Part shown: positions 26,305 to 34,554 of the stretch, piece after piece
Numbering within the stretch: position 1 is the first letter of the stretch
Layout of the letters: each line of letters begins with the position of its first letter
Assembly: GCA_035652535.1 (NCBI GenBank)
Contig: DASRDP010000036.1
Span: 29,009 to 93,008, forward strand
Source: Chloroflexota bacterium
GTDB taxonomy: Bacteria > Chloroflexota > UBA6077 > SHYK01
Direction: 5' to 3'
Length of the DNA stretch: 64,000 bases
Position numbers and translations under genes: made by a program
The notes under the pieces: generated by a model
Told to the model about the DNA's origin: nothing
Databases searched by the model: none
Seen by the model: only the letters and a program-made list of their open reading frames with translations

Positions 26305-28071
26305 CTACTTCACGAGTGACGCCGTCAGGCCGAGGCGCGTGCTGAGCGCCCGGTGCTGCTCGCGAAGCTCCGCGGGAAGCTGTTCGCCAAACTGGGCCAG
26401 GAACGCCGCGTGGTCTTCAACCTCCGGCTCCCACGCGTCACGGTCCACCTCCAGGAGCGCGCGGACGCGGTCTGCCGGCAGCTCGAGCTCGTCGGCTCCG
26501 ATGTCCGCCCCGTCCGGTACGAGCCCGACGGGTGTTTCCCGGGCGGCGCTCGTTCCGCGGCCGGTTACGCGCTCATAGATCCATCGTAGGACGCGCATGT
26601 TCTCGCCGAAGCCGGGCCAGACGAACTTGCCGTGCTCGTCGCGGCGGAACCAGTTGACCTGGAATATCTTGGGCGGATGGCTGGCGCGTTGGCCCATCTC
26701 GAGCCAGTGGCCCCAGTAATCGGCCATGTTGTAGCCGCAGAACGGAAGCATCGCCATGGGATCGTGCCGCAGGACGCCGACAGCGCCGGTCGCCGCCGCC
26801 GTCGTCTCGGATCCCATCGTGGCGCCCACGTAGACGCCGTGCTCCCATCCCAAGCTCTCAAAGACCAGCGGCACGGTCGTCGCTCGCCGTCCTCCGAACA
26901 GGATCGCCGAGATGGGCACGCCTTCGGCGTCTTCCCAGTGGGACGAGAGCACCGGATTCTGGGCAGCGGGGGCCGTGAACCGCGAGTTGGGATGGGCCGC
27001 CGGCGCGCCCGCCTGCGGCGTCCAGGGGTTGCCTTGCCAGTCGGTCAGGCGCTCGGGTACCGGTCCATCGATTCCCTCCCACCACACGCGACGGTCGTCA
27101 GTCATGGCGACGTTGGTGAAGATCGTGTTCGCGCGCACCGTCGCCATCGCGTTCGGGTTCGTCTGGAAGTTCGTGCCCGGGGCCACGCCGAAGTAGCCGC
27201 TCTCGGGATTGATCGCCCACAGCCGTCCGTCGGGGCCGACGTTGAGCCAGCAGATGTCCTCGCCGATCGTACGGACGGTCCATCCGTCGGCCTCAAAGGG
27301 CGAGCGCAGCATCGCCAGGTTGGTCTTGCCGCACGCGCTCGGGAACGCGCCGGCGACGTAGATCGGGTCCGAGTCCGGTGCGCGCAGCTCGAGAATCAGC
27401 ATGTGCTCCGCCATCCATGCGCTGTCCCGGCCCATGACCGAAGCGATCCGGAGCGCGAAGCATTTCTTCCCAAGCAGCGCGTTGCCCCCATACCCGGAGC
27501 CGACACTCCAGATGGTGCGGTCTGCCGGGAAGTGGAGGATGAACCGACGATCCGGGGAGAGGTCACCGACCGAGTGAATGCCGGGCACCCATTCCTCATT
27601 TCCGTTCAGACGCTCCATGGCCGGCTGCCCCATCCGCGTCATGATTCGCATGTTGGCGACCACGTAGGGGCTATCGGTCACTTCGACCCCAACCTTGCTG
27701 TACGGTGAATCCACGGGGCCCATGATGTAGGGCACGACGTACATGGTGCGACCACGCATGGCGCCGTTGAAAAGCGGCCAAACGCGCTCGCGCGCCTCGC
27801 TTGGCGACATCCAATTGTTCGTTGGGCCGGCGTCCTCCTCGCGCTCGGAGCATATAAAGGTGAGGTGCTCCGTCCGGGCCACGTCGGTGGGATTGCTGCG
27901 ATGCAGATAGCAGCCGGGATACGCCTGCTGGTTCAGCTGGATGAGCGTGCCGCTCTCCAGCATCTCCCCCACGAGCCGCTCATACTCGGCGTCGCTGCCA
28001 TCGCACCACGCGATTCGATCCGGACGCGTCGTTTGGGCTACGCCATCTACCCACTGTTCGACGGATGACAT
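26305..28071 (-). CDS. pckG: Phosphoenolpyruvate carboxykinase (GTP)
   Basis: A 588-residue enzyme that converts oxaloacetate and GTP to phosphoenolpyruvate and CO2, the first committed step of gluconeogenesis. It belongs to the GTP class, recognised by the P-loop FPSACGKTNLAML and the R-loop region around CSEREEDAGPTNNWM. Length matches the family. ATG 28071 was chosen over the GTG at 28080 because MSSVEQWVDG follows a GAGAGGTG ribosome site. It is on the minus strand, 53 bases before TatA. Confidence 0.95.
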   Translation of the reverse strand: MSSVEQWVDGVAQTTRPDRIAWCDGSDAEYERLVGEMLESGTLIQLNQQAYPGCYLHRSNPTDVARTEHLTFICSEREEDAGPTNNWMSPSEARERVWPLFNGAMRGRTMYVVPYIMGPVDSPYSKVGVEVTDSPYVVANMRIMTRMGQPAMERLNGNEEWVPGIHSVGDLSPDRRFILHFPADRTIWSVGSGYGGNALLGKKCFALRIASVMGRDSAWMAEHMLILELRAPDSDPIYVAGAFPSACGKTNLAMLRSPFEADGWTVRTIGEDICWLNVGPDGRLWAINPESGYFGVAPGTNFQTNPNAMATVRANTIFTNVAMTDDRRVWWEGIDGPVPERLTDWQGNPWTPQAGAPAAHPNSRFTAPAAQNPVLSSHWEDAEGVPISAILFGGRRATTVPLVFESLGWEHGVYVGATMGSETTAAATGAVGVLRHDPMAMLPFCGYNMADYWGHWLEMGQRASHPPKIFQVNWFRRDEHGKFVWPGFGENMRVLRWIYERVTGRGTSAARETPVGLVPDGADIGADELELPADRVRALLEVDRDAWEPEVEDHAAFLAQFGEQLPAELREQHRALSTRLGLTASLVK

Positions 28072-28100
28072 CGTCGTCACCTCTCCCGCTCATCTTTGTC

Positions 28101-28106
28101 AGTATA
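28101..28106 (-). promoter_or_regulatory. Possible -10 element for pckG (TATACT on minus)
   Basis: TATACT on the minus strand lies 30 bases before the pckG ATG, at normal leader distance; no -35 hexamer is recognised. Confidence 0.4.
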
Positions 28107-28169
28107 GCGACGGCGGCGCACTCGCCCGACCCGAGCGCCGGATCTCGCATGCTACGGACGCCGGAGCGG

Positions 28170-29756
28170 CTACTCCCCGCGCTCTCGCGCCGCGTCGATG
28201 AGCACTTCCCGGAGCCCGGCCCAGTTCTTGGCCAGCACCGTGAAGTCGTCGCGCCCGAGCGTCAGGACGTTGACCGGGGACACTGCGCGCACGGTTGCGT
28301 TTCGCGTGCCCGCGTGAAGCAGGGCCAGCTCGCCGAAGTAGTCGCCCTGGCGCAGGTGGGTGATGGGGTGCTCGCTCCCGTCTTGAGCATAGCGCACAAC
28401 TTCCACCTCGCCGGTCGTGATCACGTAGAACAGATCGCCGATATCTCCCTGTTGCACGATCACGTCGCCTGGCTCGTAGTGAGCGCGGCCCACGCGCTCT
28501 CCGCGGGCCAGGGGGAGCTGCGTGATGTCGCGCCCAAACAGGAGATCGAGAGTCCAGTCGAGCGCCACGCGCGCCTTCCGCGAGAGGCCGGGCAGCTTCG
28601 CGAGATAGACGGTGCGCCACATGAACCACGCGATGAAGCCCGCGATCCGGAACCGGAGGATCTCGGCGACCGCCGAACGGTGGCCCAGGGACACGAACTG
28701 GCCCAGCCCAGGAAAATCGAAGGAGCGTGGCGCATCACCCCGCAGGCGCGCCACGATGTTGCGCGCGACGAGCTTGCCTTCCCGCTGAGCGAACTGGGCC
28801 GTCGGCGGGGCGAGGGCTCCGGTCGCCTGGTTCGGGACCGCGGCGCAGTCTCCCAGCGCCCACACGTCCGGCCAACCCTCCACCTCGAGCGACGAGGACA
28901 CGACGATGCGGCCGCGCTCGTCCTTGGAACATGGGAGCTTCCCGATGAGGGGATTCGTCGCGGTACCGATCGTGCATACGAGGGTGCGAGTCGCGATCGG
29001 GTCGGCGTCTTTGATGAGCGCCTCGTCCTCGGTCGCGCCGCCGAGCATGGTCTCGAGCCGCACCTCGATCCCGCGGCGCTCGAGATGCTTCAGAGCAAAG
29101 GCTGCCAGGTTCTCGTTCAGCTCCGGGAGGATGCGGTTTCCGGCATGGAGCAGAACGACGCGAATGTCGTCGGCCCGTACGCGGTGGTAATAGCGCCTCG
29201 TCTGGTGGACAAAGTCGTTCAGCTCCGCGACCATCTCGACGCCCGAGAAACCGCCCCCGGCGACGACAAAGGTCAGGAGCTCGCGGCGCCGCGCCGGGTC
29301 CGTTTCGACGTCCGCCTCTTCCAGCATGTTAATGATGTGATTCCGAAGGTAAAGCGCATCGCCGATGGTCTTCAGCCCGAGGGCGTGCTGGGCCATCCCC
29401 GTGAGCTCAGAGAAATTGGTGACGGCGCCAACAGCGACCACGAGCGTGTCGTAGAAGATCGGCGTGACCGCGCCGTGCGGTCCGTGGGACACGAAGACGG
29501 TCTTCTTGTCCAGATCGATCTGATCGACCAGTCCGAGGGTCACAGTCGCCCGCGGGCAGAGCTGGCGAATCGGGCTGAGGATGTGATGCGCCTCGATGCT
29601 GCCACCCGCCACTTCCGGCAGCATCGGGTGAAAAAGAAGAAAGTTGTCCCGGCTGACCATCGTCACATCCGCGTCGCGCACGGGGAGTCGGCGCTGCAGC
29701 TCCTGCGCGACTGCCACGCCCGCAAACCCGCCGCCGACGATGACGATGCGCGTCAT
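28170..29756 (-). CDS. Type II NADH dehydrogenase fused to a cyclic-nucleotide-binding domain
   Basis: A 528-residue fusion. Residues 1-about 390 are an NDH-2: FAD motif IVIVGGGFAGVAVAQEL, NADH motif VVAGGGFSGVEMVAEL, and DVWALGDCAAVPN. They would transfer electrons from NADH to quinone without pumping. Residues about 405-528 form a cNMP-binding domain, EPGDVIVQQGDIGDLFYVI followed by the phosphate cassette GELALLHAGTRNATVRA, which retains the Glu and Arg contacts for the cyclic nucleotide. An amphipathic FIAWFMWRTVYLAKL helix sits between. The fusion suggests allosteric control of respiration by cAMP or cGMP; whether binding occurs is untested. Confidence 0.88.
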   Translation of the reverse strand: MTRIVIVGGGFAGVAVAQELQRRLPVRDADVTMVSRDNFLLFHPMLPEVAGGSIEAHHILSPIRQLCPRATVTLGLVDQIDLDKKTVFVSHGPHGAVTPIFYDTLVVAVGAVTNFSELTGMAQHALGLKTIGDALYLRNHIINMLEEADVETDPARRRELLTFVVAGGGFSGVEMVAELNDFVHQTRRYYHRVRADDIRVVLLHAGNRILPELNENLAAFALKHLERRGIEVRLETMLGGATEDEALIKDADPIATRTLVCTIGTATNPLIGKLPCSKDERGRIVVSSSLEVEGWPDVWALGDCAAVPNQATGALAPPTAQFAQREGKLVARNIVARLRGDAPRSFDFPGLGQFVSLGHRSAVAEILRFRIAGFIAWFMWRTVYLAKLPGLSRKARVALDWTLDLLFGRDITQLPLARGERVGRAHYEPGDVIVQQGDIGDLFYVITTGEVEVVRYAQDGSEHPITHLRQGDYFGELALLHAGTRNATVRAVSPVNVLTLGRDDFTVLAKNWAGLREVLIDAARERGE

Positions 29757-30009
29757 GACGGTGCAGGATACGCCCCCGGAACGGCGAGTGCAACGGACGC
29801 TGGCAGAGCCGCCGAGACGGTGGGTTCAGGTCCCCTTGGATGCCACGAACGATTCGGTCCTGGCGACCGGTCAACCACAGCGGTTGGAGCTCCTTCTCTC
29901 GACGGCGCTGCCGCTGATCCCGCACTATTACACGCCGATCCTCACCGCACGTGTCGCGGACGTTCGACCAGGGGCGTGACAACTGAGCAGAGGCGTGGGA
30001 GGGGAAGCC

Positions 30010-30771
30010 ATGGAGCTGGCATATCGGCGCGGTGACGAGCTTGAAGGGAAGGTCGCGCTCGTCGTCGGCGGGTCGCGAAACATCGGACGAGGCGTCGCCC
30101 GTGCCCTCGCCGCGGCCGGAGCCGGCGTGATGGTCAACGCCCGCACGTCAGAGGATGAGGCGCGGGCGACGGTCGATCTCATCCGGAGCGAGGACGGGCG
30201 GGCCGCATATCACCTGGCGGATGTGACCGATCCCGCAGCCGTCGAAGTCCTCATCGCGGACACTGTCCGTCACTTCGGCCGACTGGACATCCTCTCGATC
30301 AATCAGACGCTGCGCGCGAGCGCGCCCATCGAGCGCATCTCCTACGAGGAGTTCCGCCGGGTCGTCGCGGTGACCCTCGACGGCTCGTGGCTGTGCTGCA
30401 AGGCGGCCGTGCCCCACCTGACCGCGGCTGGCGGCGGAGCGATCGTCATGATGGGCGGGCAGGCGGCGATCACGGGCTCGCGCGCAGGCTCGCACGTCTC
30501 CGCCGCGAAGCACGGGCTCCTCGGTCTCACTCGGTCGCTGGCGAAGGAGCTGGCGTCCCGGCACATCACCGTGAACCTGATCCACCCCTATGCGATCGAC
30601 ACCCAGCGGGTGGCCGCGTCCGATCACCCCCACGAAAGCACCACCACGCCCATTGGCCGCATGGGCCGCGTCGAGGAGGTGGCCGCCCTCGTCCGCCACC
30701 TGTGCGGGCCGGCAGGCGGCTACATCACGGGCCAGAGCATCTTCGTCAACGGCGGCGCGTTCATCCCCTAA
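30010..30771 (+). CDS. Short-chain dehydrogenase/reductase-like protein with altered active site
   Basis: A 253-residue Rossmann-fold protein. The NAD(P) motif GGSRNIGRGVARAL and the DVTDPAAV segment are present, but NAG is replaced by INQ. In the catalytic region GGQAAITGSRAGSHVSAAKHG, the Ser is Gly and the YxxxK Tyr is Val (V163); K167 remains. So normal oxidoreduction is doubtful. It could still bind a cofactor or act as a dehydratase or isomerase. GGGAGGGGA lies before the ATG. The gene stands alone between divergent NDH-2 and LysR genes. Confidence 0.85.
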   Translation: MELAYRRGDELEGKVALVVGGSRNIGRGVARALAAAGAGVMVNARTSEDEARATVDLIRSEDGRAAYHLADVTDPAAVEVLIADTVRHFGRLDILSINQTLRASAPIERISYEEFRRVVAVTLDGSWLCCKAAVPHLTAAGGGAIVMMGGQAAITGSRAGSHVSAAKHGLLGLTRSLAKELASRHITVNLIHPYAIDTQRVAASDHPHESTTTPIGRMGRVEEVAALVRHLCGPAGGYITGQSIFVNGGAFIP

Positions 30772-30861
30772 TCAGGATCTCGATCCACTCCTGGGCGTAG
30801 GCACAGGGCAAAGAGCGGCGGGAGCTTGCGGGATCGTGACGGAAGGGCGCGAAGGCGGGAA

Positions 30862-30867
30862 TATAAT
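30862..30867 (+). promoter_or_regulatory. Possible -10 element (TATAAT) for the LysR gene
   Basis: A perfect TATAAT lies 39 bases before the regulator ATG. No matching -35 is found, as for other promoters of this window. Confidence 0.45.
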
Positions 30868-30906
30868 GAGCACACCCCGCCATCCCCCTGAGGTTGTGCA
30901 CTGGCT

Positions 30907-31827
30907 ATGACGGAGCTGAACTTTCACCAGCTCCGCATCTTTTACATGGTCGCGCAGCTCCGCAGCTTCTCGCGCGCTGCCCGCCAGCTGGCCATCTCGC
31001 AACCGGCCGTTTCCGCACAGGTCCGCCAGTTCGAAGAAGATCTCGGGCTGGTCCTCGTCGACCGCACCAAGCATCGGGTCGGGCTCACGGACGCGGGACG
31101 CTCGGTCGCCGCCTACGCCCAGCGGATCTTTGGCATGTCAGACGAGCTGGCCGCGACCATCGACCGGCTCCATCGGAACCTCGAGGGCCACCTCACCATT
31201 GGGGCCAGCCCCACCATTGGGGAATACCTTCTCCCGCAGTTCCTGGCGCAATACCGGAGACACTATCCGTCCGTCACCATTCGCGTCGATATCGCACCGA
31301 CACGGGTCATCGGCGACCGCCTGCGCGCCCGCGAGCTGCAGCTCGGATTTGCTGTCAACCCCGAGCCATCCGACGAGTTCGAGGCTCGTCCATTTGCGTC
31401 AGACGAGCTTCTGCTCGTCGGCCCCCCGGGGCACCCGCTCCTCGGTGCGCAATCGGCCGGGCGGGCCGACCTGGCGGCCATGGAATTCGTGATGGGTCCC
31501 TCGACGTCGTCGCTTCGCCGGGCTGCCGAGGCGCGCCTCGCAGAGCTGAACGTCGCGCCGCGCGTCGTGCTCGAAGTCGGGTCGAGCCAGGCCATAAAGC
31601 AGGCGGTGATGGCCAACATCGGCGTCGGGGTGCTGTCCGAGGCGGCAGTCCGCCTCGAGCTGGAGATGGGGAGGCTCGGCAGCATTGGCCGGGGCGGTTT
31701 CAATTGCCAGCGTCAGCTGTGCGTGCTGGTCCCGAAAGCCGAAGAGATCGGCGAGACCGCGCGCGGCCTCCTGGAGATCGTGCTGCCGCAGCGCGCGGAC
31801 GAGCGGGAGACTGGCGGCGATCTGTAA
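30907..31827 (+). CDS. LysR-family transcriptional regulator
   Basis: A 306-residue regulator. The N-terminal helix-turn-helix is LRSFSRAARQLAISQPAVS (about residues 18-40), with the usual dimer helix behind it. A periplasmic-binding-type effector domain fills residues 90-300 (LTIGASPTIGEYLLPQFLAQ). It resembles CysB/CbbR-type regulators. LysR proteins usually control a divergent neighbour; the SDR gene ends upstream on the same strand, so the target is unclear. Confidence 0.9.
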   Translation: MTELNFHQLRIFYMVAQLRSFSRAARQLAISQPAVSAQVRQFEEDLGLVLVDRTKHRVGLTDAGRSVAAYAQRIFGMSDELAATIDRLHRNLEGHLTIGASPTIGEYLLPQFLAQYRRHYPSVTIRVDIAPTRVIGDRLRARELQLGFAVNPEPSDEFEARPFASDELLLVGPPGHPLLGAQSAGRADLAAMEFVMGPSTSSLRRAAEARLAELNVAPRVVLEVGSSQAIKQAVMANIGVGVLSEAAVRLELEMGRLGSIGRGGFNCQRQLCVLVPKAEEIGETARGLLEIVLPQRADERETGGDL

Positions 31828-31910
31828 CCGGGCGCAATCTTGGTAATAAATCTTGGTAATAATGGAGACGGCAATCGTCGGTCGCGGGCGACGCGCGGTG
31901 CGGAGGACCA

Positions 31911-32666
31911 GTGCAGCGACGGGTCATAGGCGATCCCAAGGCCGGGCTCACCCTCCGCATCTCCGAAACTCCGACGACGATGACCCTCGAGGCGCGGCCC
32001 GATCCCGTCATGCTGTACATCGTCCTCGCGGCAGCGGGCGCGGCCGGCCTCATCGGCACCCTGGCGTCATCACCGCCGGCTGGCGTGTTGAGCTTTCTCG
32101 CGCTCGTCTTCCTGTTCCTGCCATTAATCAGCGTGCTCGCCTTCAACGCGGTGCGGATTCGATGCGTCTCGGTCATCGACCGGGAGCGCGACACCCTGGA
32201 GATTCAGGAGCAATCGTATACGCGCCGCTCCCGGGACGTTCACCCGCTCGAGGATGTCGAGGGGGTCCAGGTGCGGAAGATGCCGCCGGGCCCGCTCTCA
32301 GGTGGCGCGTGGGCCTTCGGGCTCTTCCTGGTGCTGCGGGACGCGGATTACCTGGCCGCCTGGAGTAACAATGAGGTCACTATCGGTCAGGACGCGGCCC
32401 GCATCGCGCGCTTTCTCGACGTCCCGCTGGAGACGCCGGCGGACATCGCGGAGGCAGGCCGCAACAGAACGCGCGTCGTCCTGACAACCGGCATCCTGTA
32501 CCTGATTCCGATCCTGCTTGCGATCTCGGCGCTCGCTTTCATCTCCCAGGACATGCCGGGCATCCAGCCTTCGCTCGCGGGCTTCCTCGGGGCGGTCATG
32601 ATCTCCCAGGTTGGCGCGCTGCTCGCGTTCGGTTATTACCGCATGCGTCGGCCATACGAGACATAA
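31911..32666 (+). CDS. Hypothetical membrane protein (four predicted TM helices)
   Basis: A 251-residue protein I do not recognise. GTG 31911 has CGGAGG five bases upstream. Two hydrophobic segments lie at about residues 34-52 and 58-77, two more at about 186-206 and 217-240. Between them sits a soluble domain of about 100 residues with VRIRCVSVIDRERDTLEIQEQ and LEDVEGVQV, resembling the PH-like domain found in bacterial membrane proteins. The topology (two TM, PH-like domain, two TM) suggests a membrane-associated regulator or sensor. It follows the LysR gene after 83 bases. Confidence 0.7.
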   Translation: MQRRVIGDPKAGLTLRISETPTTMTLEARPDPVMLYIVLAAAGAAGLIGTLASSPPAGVLSFLALVFLFLPLISVLAFNAVRIRCVSVIDRERDTLEIQEQSYTRRSRDVHPLEDVEGVQVRKMPPGPLSGGAWAFGLFLVLRDADYLAAWSNNEVTIGQDAARIARFLDVPLETPADIAEAGRNRTRVVLTTGILYLIPILLAISALAFISQDMPGIQPSLAGFLGAVMISQVGALLAFGYYRMRRPYET

Positions 32667-32771
32667 CGCATCCAGCGTCCATTCATTAGTCTTCACCGTC
32701 TGCAACCACTCCGGTAACCCTCACTGGTCATAACGATCGCCAAGCAGTCGCGTGAAGCAGTTCACGGCAAG

Positions 32772-32800
32772 TTGACACACGCGAAAAAGAGTGCAATACT
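32772..32800 (+). promoter_or_regulatory. Promoter of the first secreted Ig-like gene
   Basis: TTGACA (32772-32777) and AATACT (32795-32800) are 17 bases apart, the best housekeeping sigma match in the window. It would give a 5' leader of about 130 bases before the ATG at 32938. The 270-bp gap between 32667 and 32937 holds no other gene that I can support. Confidence 0.6.
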
Positions 32801-32937
32801 CGTCTCAGGTCACTATTGCGGCGACCGCTCGGCCATGTGCCGGACCGTGCACGCTCTGATCCGAGGAGACGGTCCGATCGTTCCTCGGCACAGGCTAGTA
32901 GCCCGAGGAACCACCAAACAGGTGGAGGAATCACGCG

Positions 32938-34302
32938 ATGGGTCTGAAATCCGCGTTTACCCCGCGTCTTATACCCGCAATCGCAGCAATCCTCGCACTC
33001 GCGCTCCCCGTCGCGCCGGCGATGGCGCAGTCGACCACCCTGATCTCCATCGATGCCCCGGCGGACGGCGCAAACGTCTCGAACGGGACACAGATCGATA
33101 TCGGCGGGTGGGCAGTCGATACGGCCGGCCCGGGAACCGGCGTCGACATGGTGCGAATCTATCTCGACAACCGGATGGACAACAACGGCACGTTGCTCGG
33201 CAACGCAAACTACGGCGGAGCCCGAGCAGACGTTGCTGCTGCTCTCGGAAACACGGCCTACACCGACAGCGGGTTCGACTATCTTTGGACGCCGTCCGGC
33301 GTCAGCGGCGGCAGTCATACCATTTATGTCTACGCGCACTCGATCGCGAACGGCTGGGCCTACAAGACCGTCGCCATCAACGTCCAGGGACCGACGGCAG
33401 CGCCGGCCCGGACCGGTGGCGGTGGACCGGCCTACGGCGGCCAGTACGGCCCTGGTGGTCCGATGACTCCGTACGGCGGAAGCTATCTCAACACGAACTA
33501 CGGCTACCCAGGATACGGCGGCTACGGCGGGTACGGTGGTGGCTACGGCTGCGCGCCGTACTATGACTACTACAGCCCCGTCTGCACCGGCTACGGCGCC
33601 TACGCGCCGCCGCCCCCCTACTATGGCGGCGGAATCCCGCCCTACGGAGGGTACGGCGCCGGAATCGGTTACCAGCAGACGGTCGTAGTCGTCGCCCCGC
33701 CCAGTGGAACGGTACTCCTTTCGTGGATCGCCAACCCGAGCGCGCAGTCGTACCGGATCTACCAGGCGACCGCTGCGCAGCCCGCGAACTTCACGGTCGC
33801 GATTACGGTGCCGCAGACCAGCGGGATCCTGGCGACGAACGGGACGGTAACGGGCCTCACGCCGGGCCAGACGTATTACCTTCAGGTTCGCGCGGTTGAC
33901 CCGAACGGACTCGAGACCGTCGTGCCCGCCTACTCGAACACGGGATACGGGCTGGGGTACCCCGGTTATCCGGGCTACCCTGGTTACCCAGGCTATCCAG
34001 TTCCTGGCTACGGGACACTCCCCGCACCCACGGGCGTGACGGTAACTGGCATCACCGGCACCACAGCGACCCTGAGCTGGAACCCGGTGCCCGGCGCCAT
34101 CAGCTACCGCGTTCTCCAGGCGCTCGGGACGAGCGGCGCATTCGTCCCCTCCGTCGTGAGCAACACGACCGCGACCAGCGCGGTCGTATCCGGCCTCTCC
34201 GTGAGCACCCAGTACAGCTTCGAGGTCATCGCGCTCGACGCCTTCGGGAACCAGAGCCCGCCATCGGCGCCGGTCACGGCGACGACGACCGCCGGTCCGT
34301 AA
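32938..34302 (+). CDS. Secreted protein: Ig-like domain, Gly/Tyr linker, two fibronectin type III domains
   Basis: A 454-residue exported protein. The signal peptide ends AMA at residue 30 (RLIPAIAAILALALPVAPAMA). An Ig-like module (about 33-150) contains the GWAVDTAGPGTGVD motif and closes with HTIYVYAHS. A Gly/Tyr-rich linker (158-250) follows, then a first Fn3-like domain (about 252-345, LSWIANPSAQSYRIYQA), a YPGYPG repeat, and a second Fn3 (361-454, LSWNPVPGAISYRVLQA). It lacks an anchor and is likely released or wall-bound; a role in adhesion or surface structure is inferred from domains only. A GGAGG site precedes the ATG. The neighbour at 34555 shares the Ig-like module. Confidence 0.8.
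   Translation: MGLKSAFTPRLIPAIAAILALALPVAPAMAQSTTLISIDAPADGANVSNGTQIDIGGWAVDTAGPGTGVDMVRIYLDNRMDNNGTLLGNANYGGARADVAAALGNTAYTDSGFDYLWTPSGVSGGSHTIYVYAHSIANGWAYKTVAINVQGPTAAPARTGGGGPAYGGQYGPGGPMTPYGGSYLNTNYGYPGYGGYGGYGGGYGCAPYYDYYSPVCTGYGAYAPPPPYYGGGIPPYGGYGAGIGYQQTVVVVAPPSGTVLLSWIANPSAQSYRIYQATAAQPANFTVAITVPQTSGILATNGTVTGLTPGQTYYLQVRAVDPNGLETVVPAYSNTGYGLGYPGYPGYPGYPGYPVPGYGTLPAPTGVTVTGITGTTATLSWNPVPGAISYRVLQALGTSGAFVPSVVSNTTATSAVVSGLSVSTQYSFEVIALDAFGNQSPPSAPVTATTTAGP
33958..34002 (+). repeat. 9-bp (Tyr-Pro-Gly) coding repeat
   Basis: Within the first secreted gene about five consecutive TAY-CCN-GGN codon triplets encode YPGYPGYPGYPGYP. Synonymous changes between copies show that the repeat is old or selected at protein level rather than a fresh slippage. 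It separates the two Fn3 domains. Confidence 0.8.
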
Positions 34303-34325
34303 CCGGCCGCAAGACGCAACGTCAC

Positions 34326-34364
34326 AGAAGGAGAGGGAGCGGAGTTACCGCTCCCTCTCCTTCT
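34326..34364 (+). terminator. Strong hairpin terminator after the first secreted gene
   Basis: A perfect 17-bp stem (AGAAGGAGAGGGAGCGG and its complement) with an AGTTA loop starts 24 bases after the stop. There is no T-run beyond a few T residues in the 3' arm. It separates the two secreted genes into two transcription units. Confidence 0.8.
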
Positions 34365-34554
34365 GTATCACAAATTGTGCCATTCCCTTGATTTCCTGCA
34401 ATAATGTCCCTCATGCGCTGCGCGCACCTTCGAGCGGAGGCTGCGCCGACGCTGTGGCGATCGGCAAATTTGATACGGCCGGTCACCCCGCGCGCGAGCC
34501 GCTCATTTGGGGAACGGCTCCGGGACCTGGAACCAATCCGTGGAGGGACTGTCC

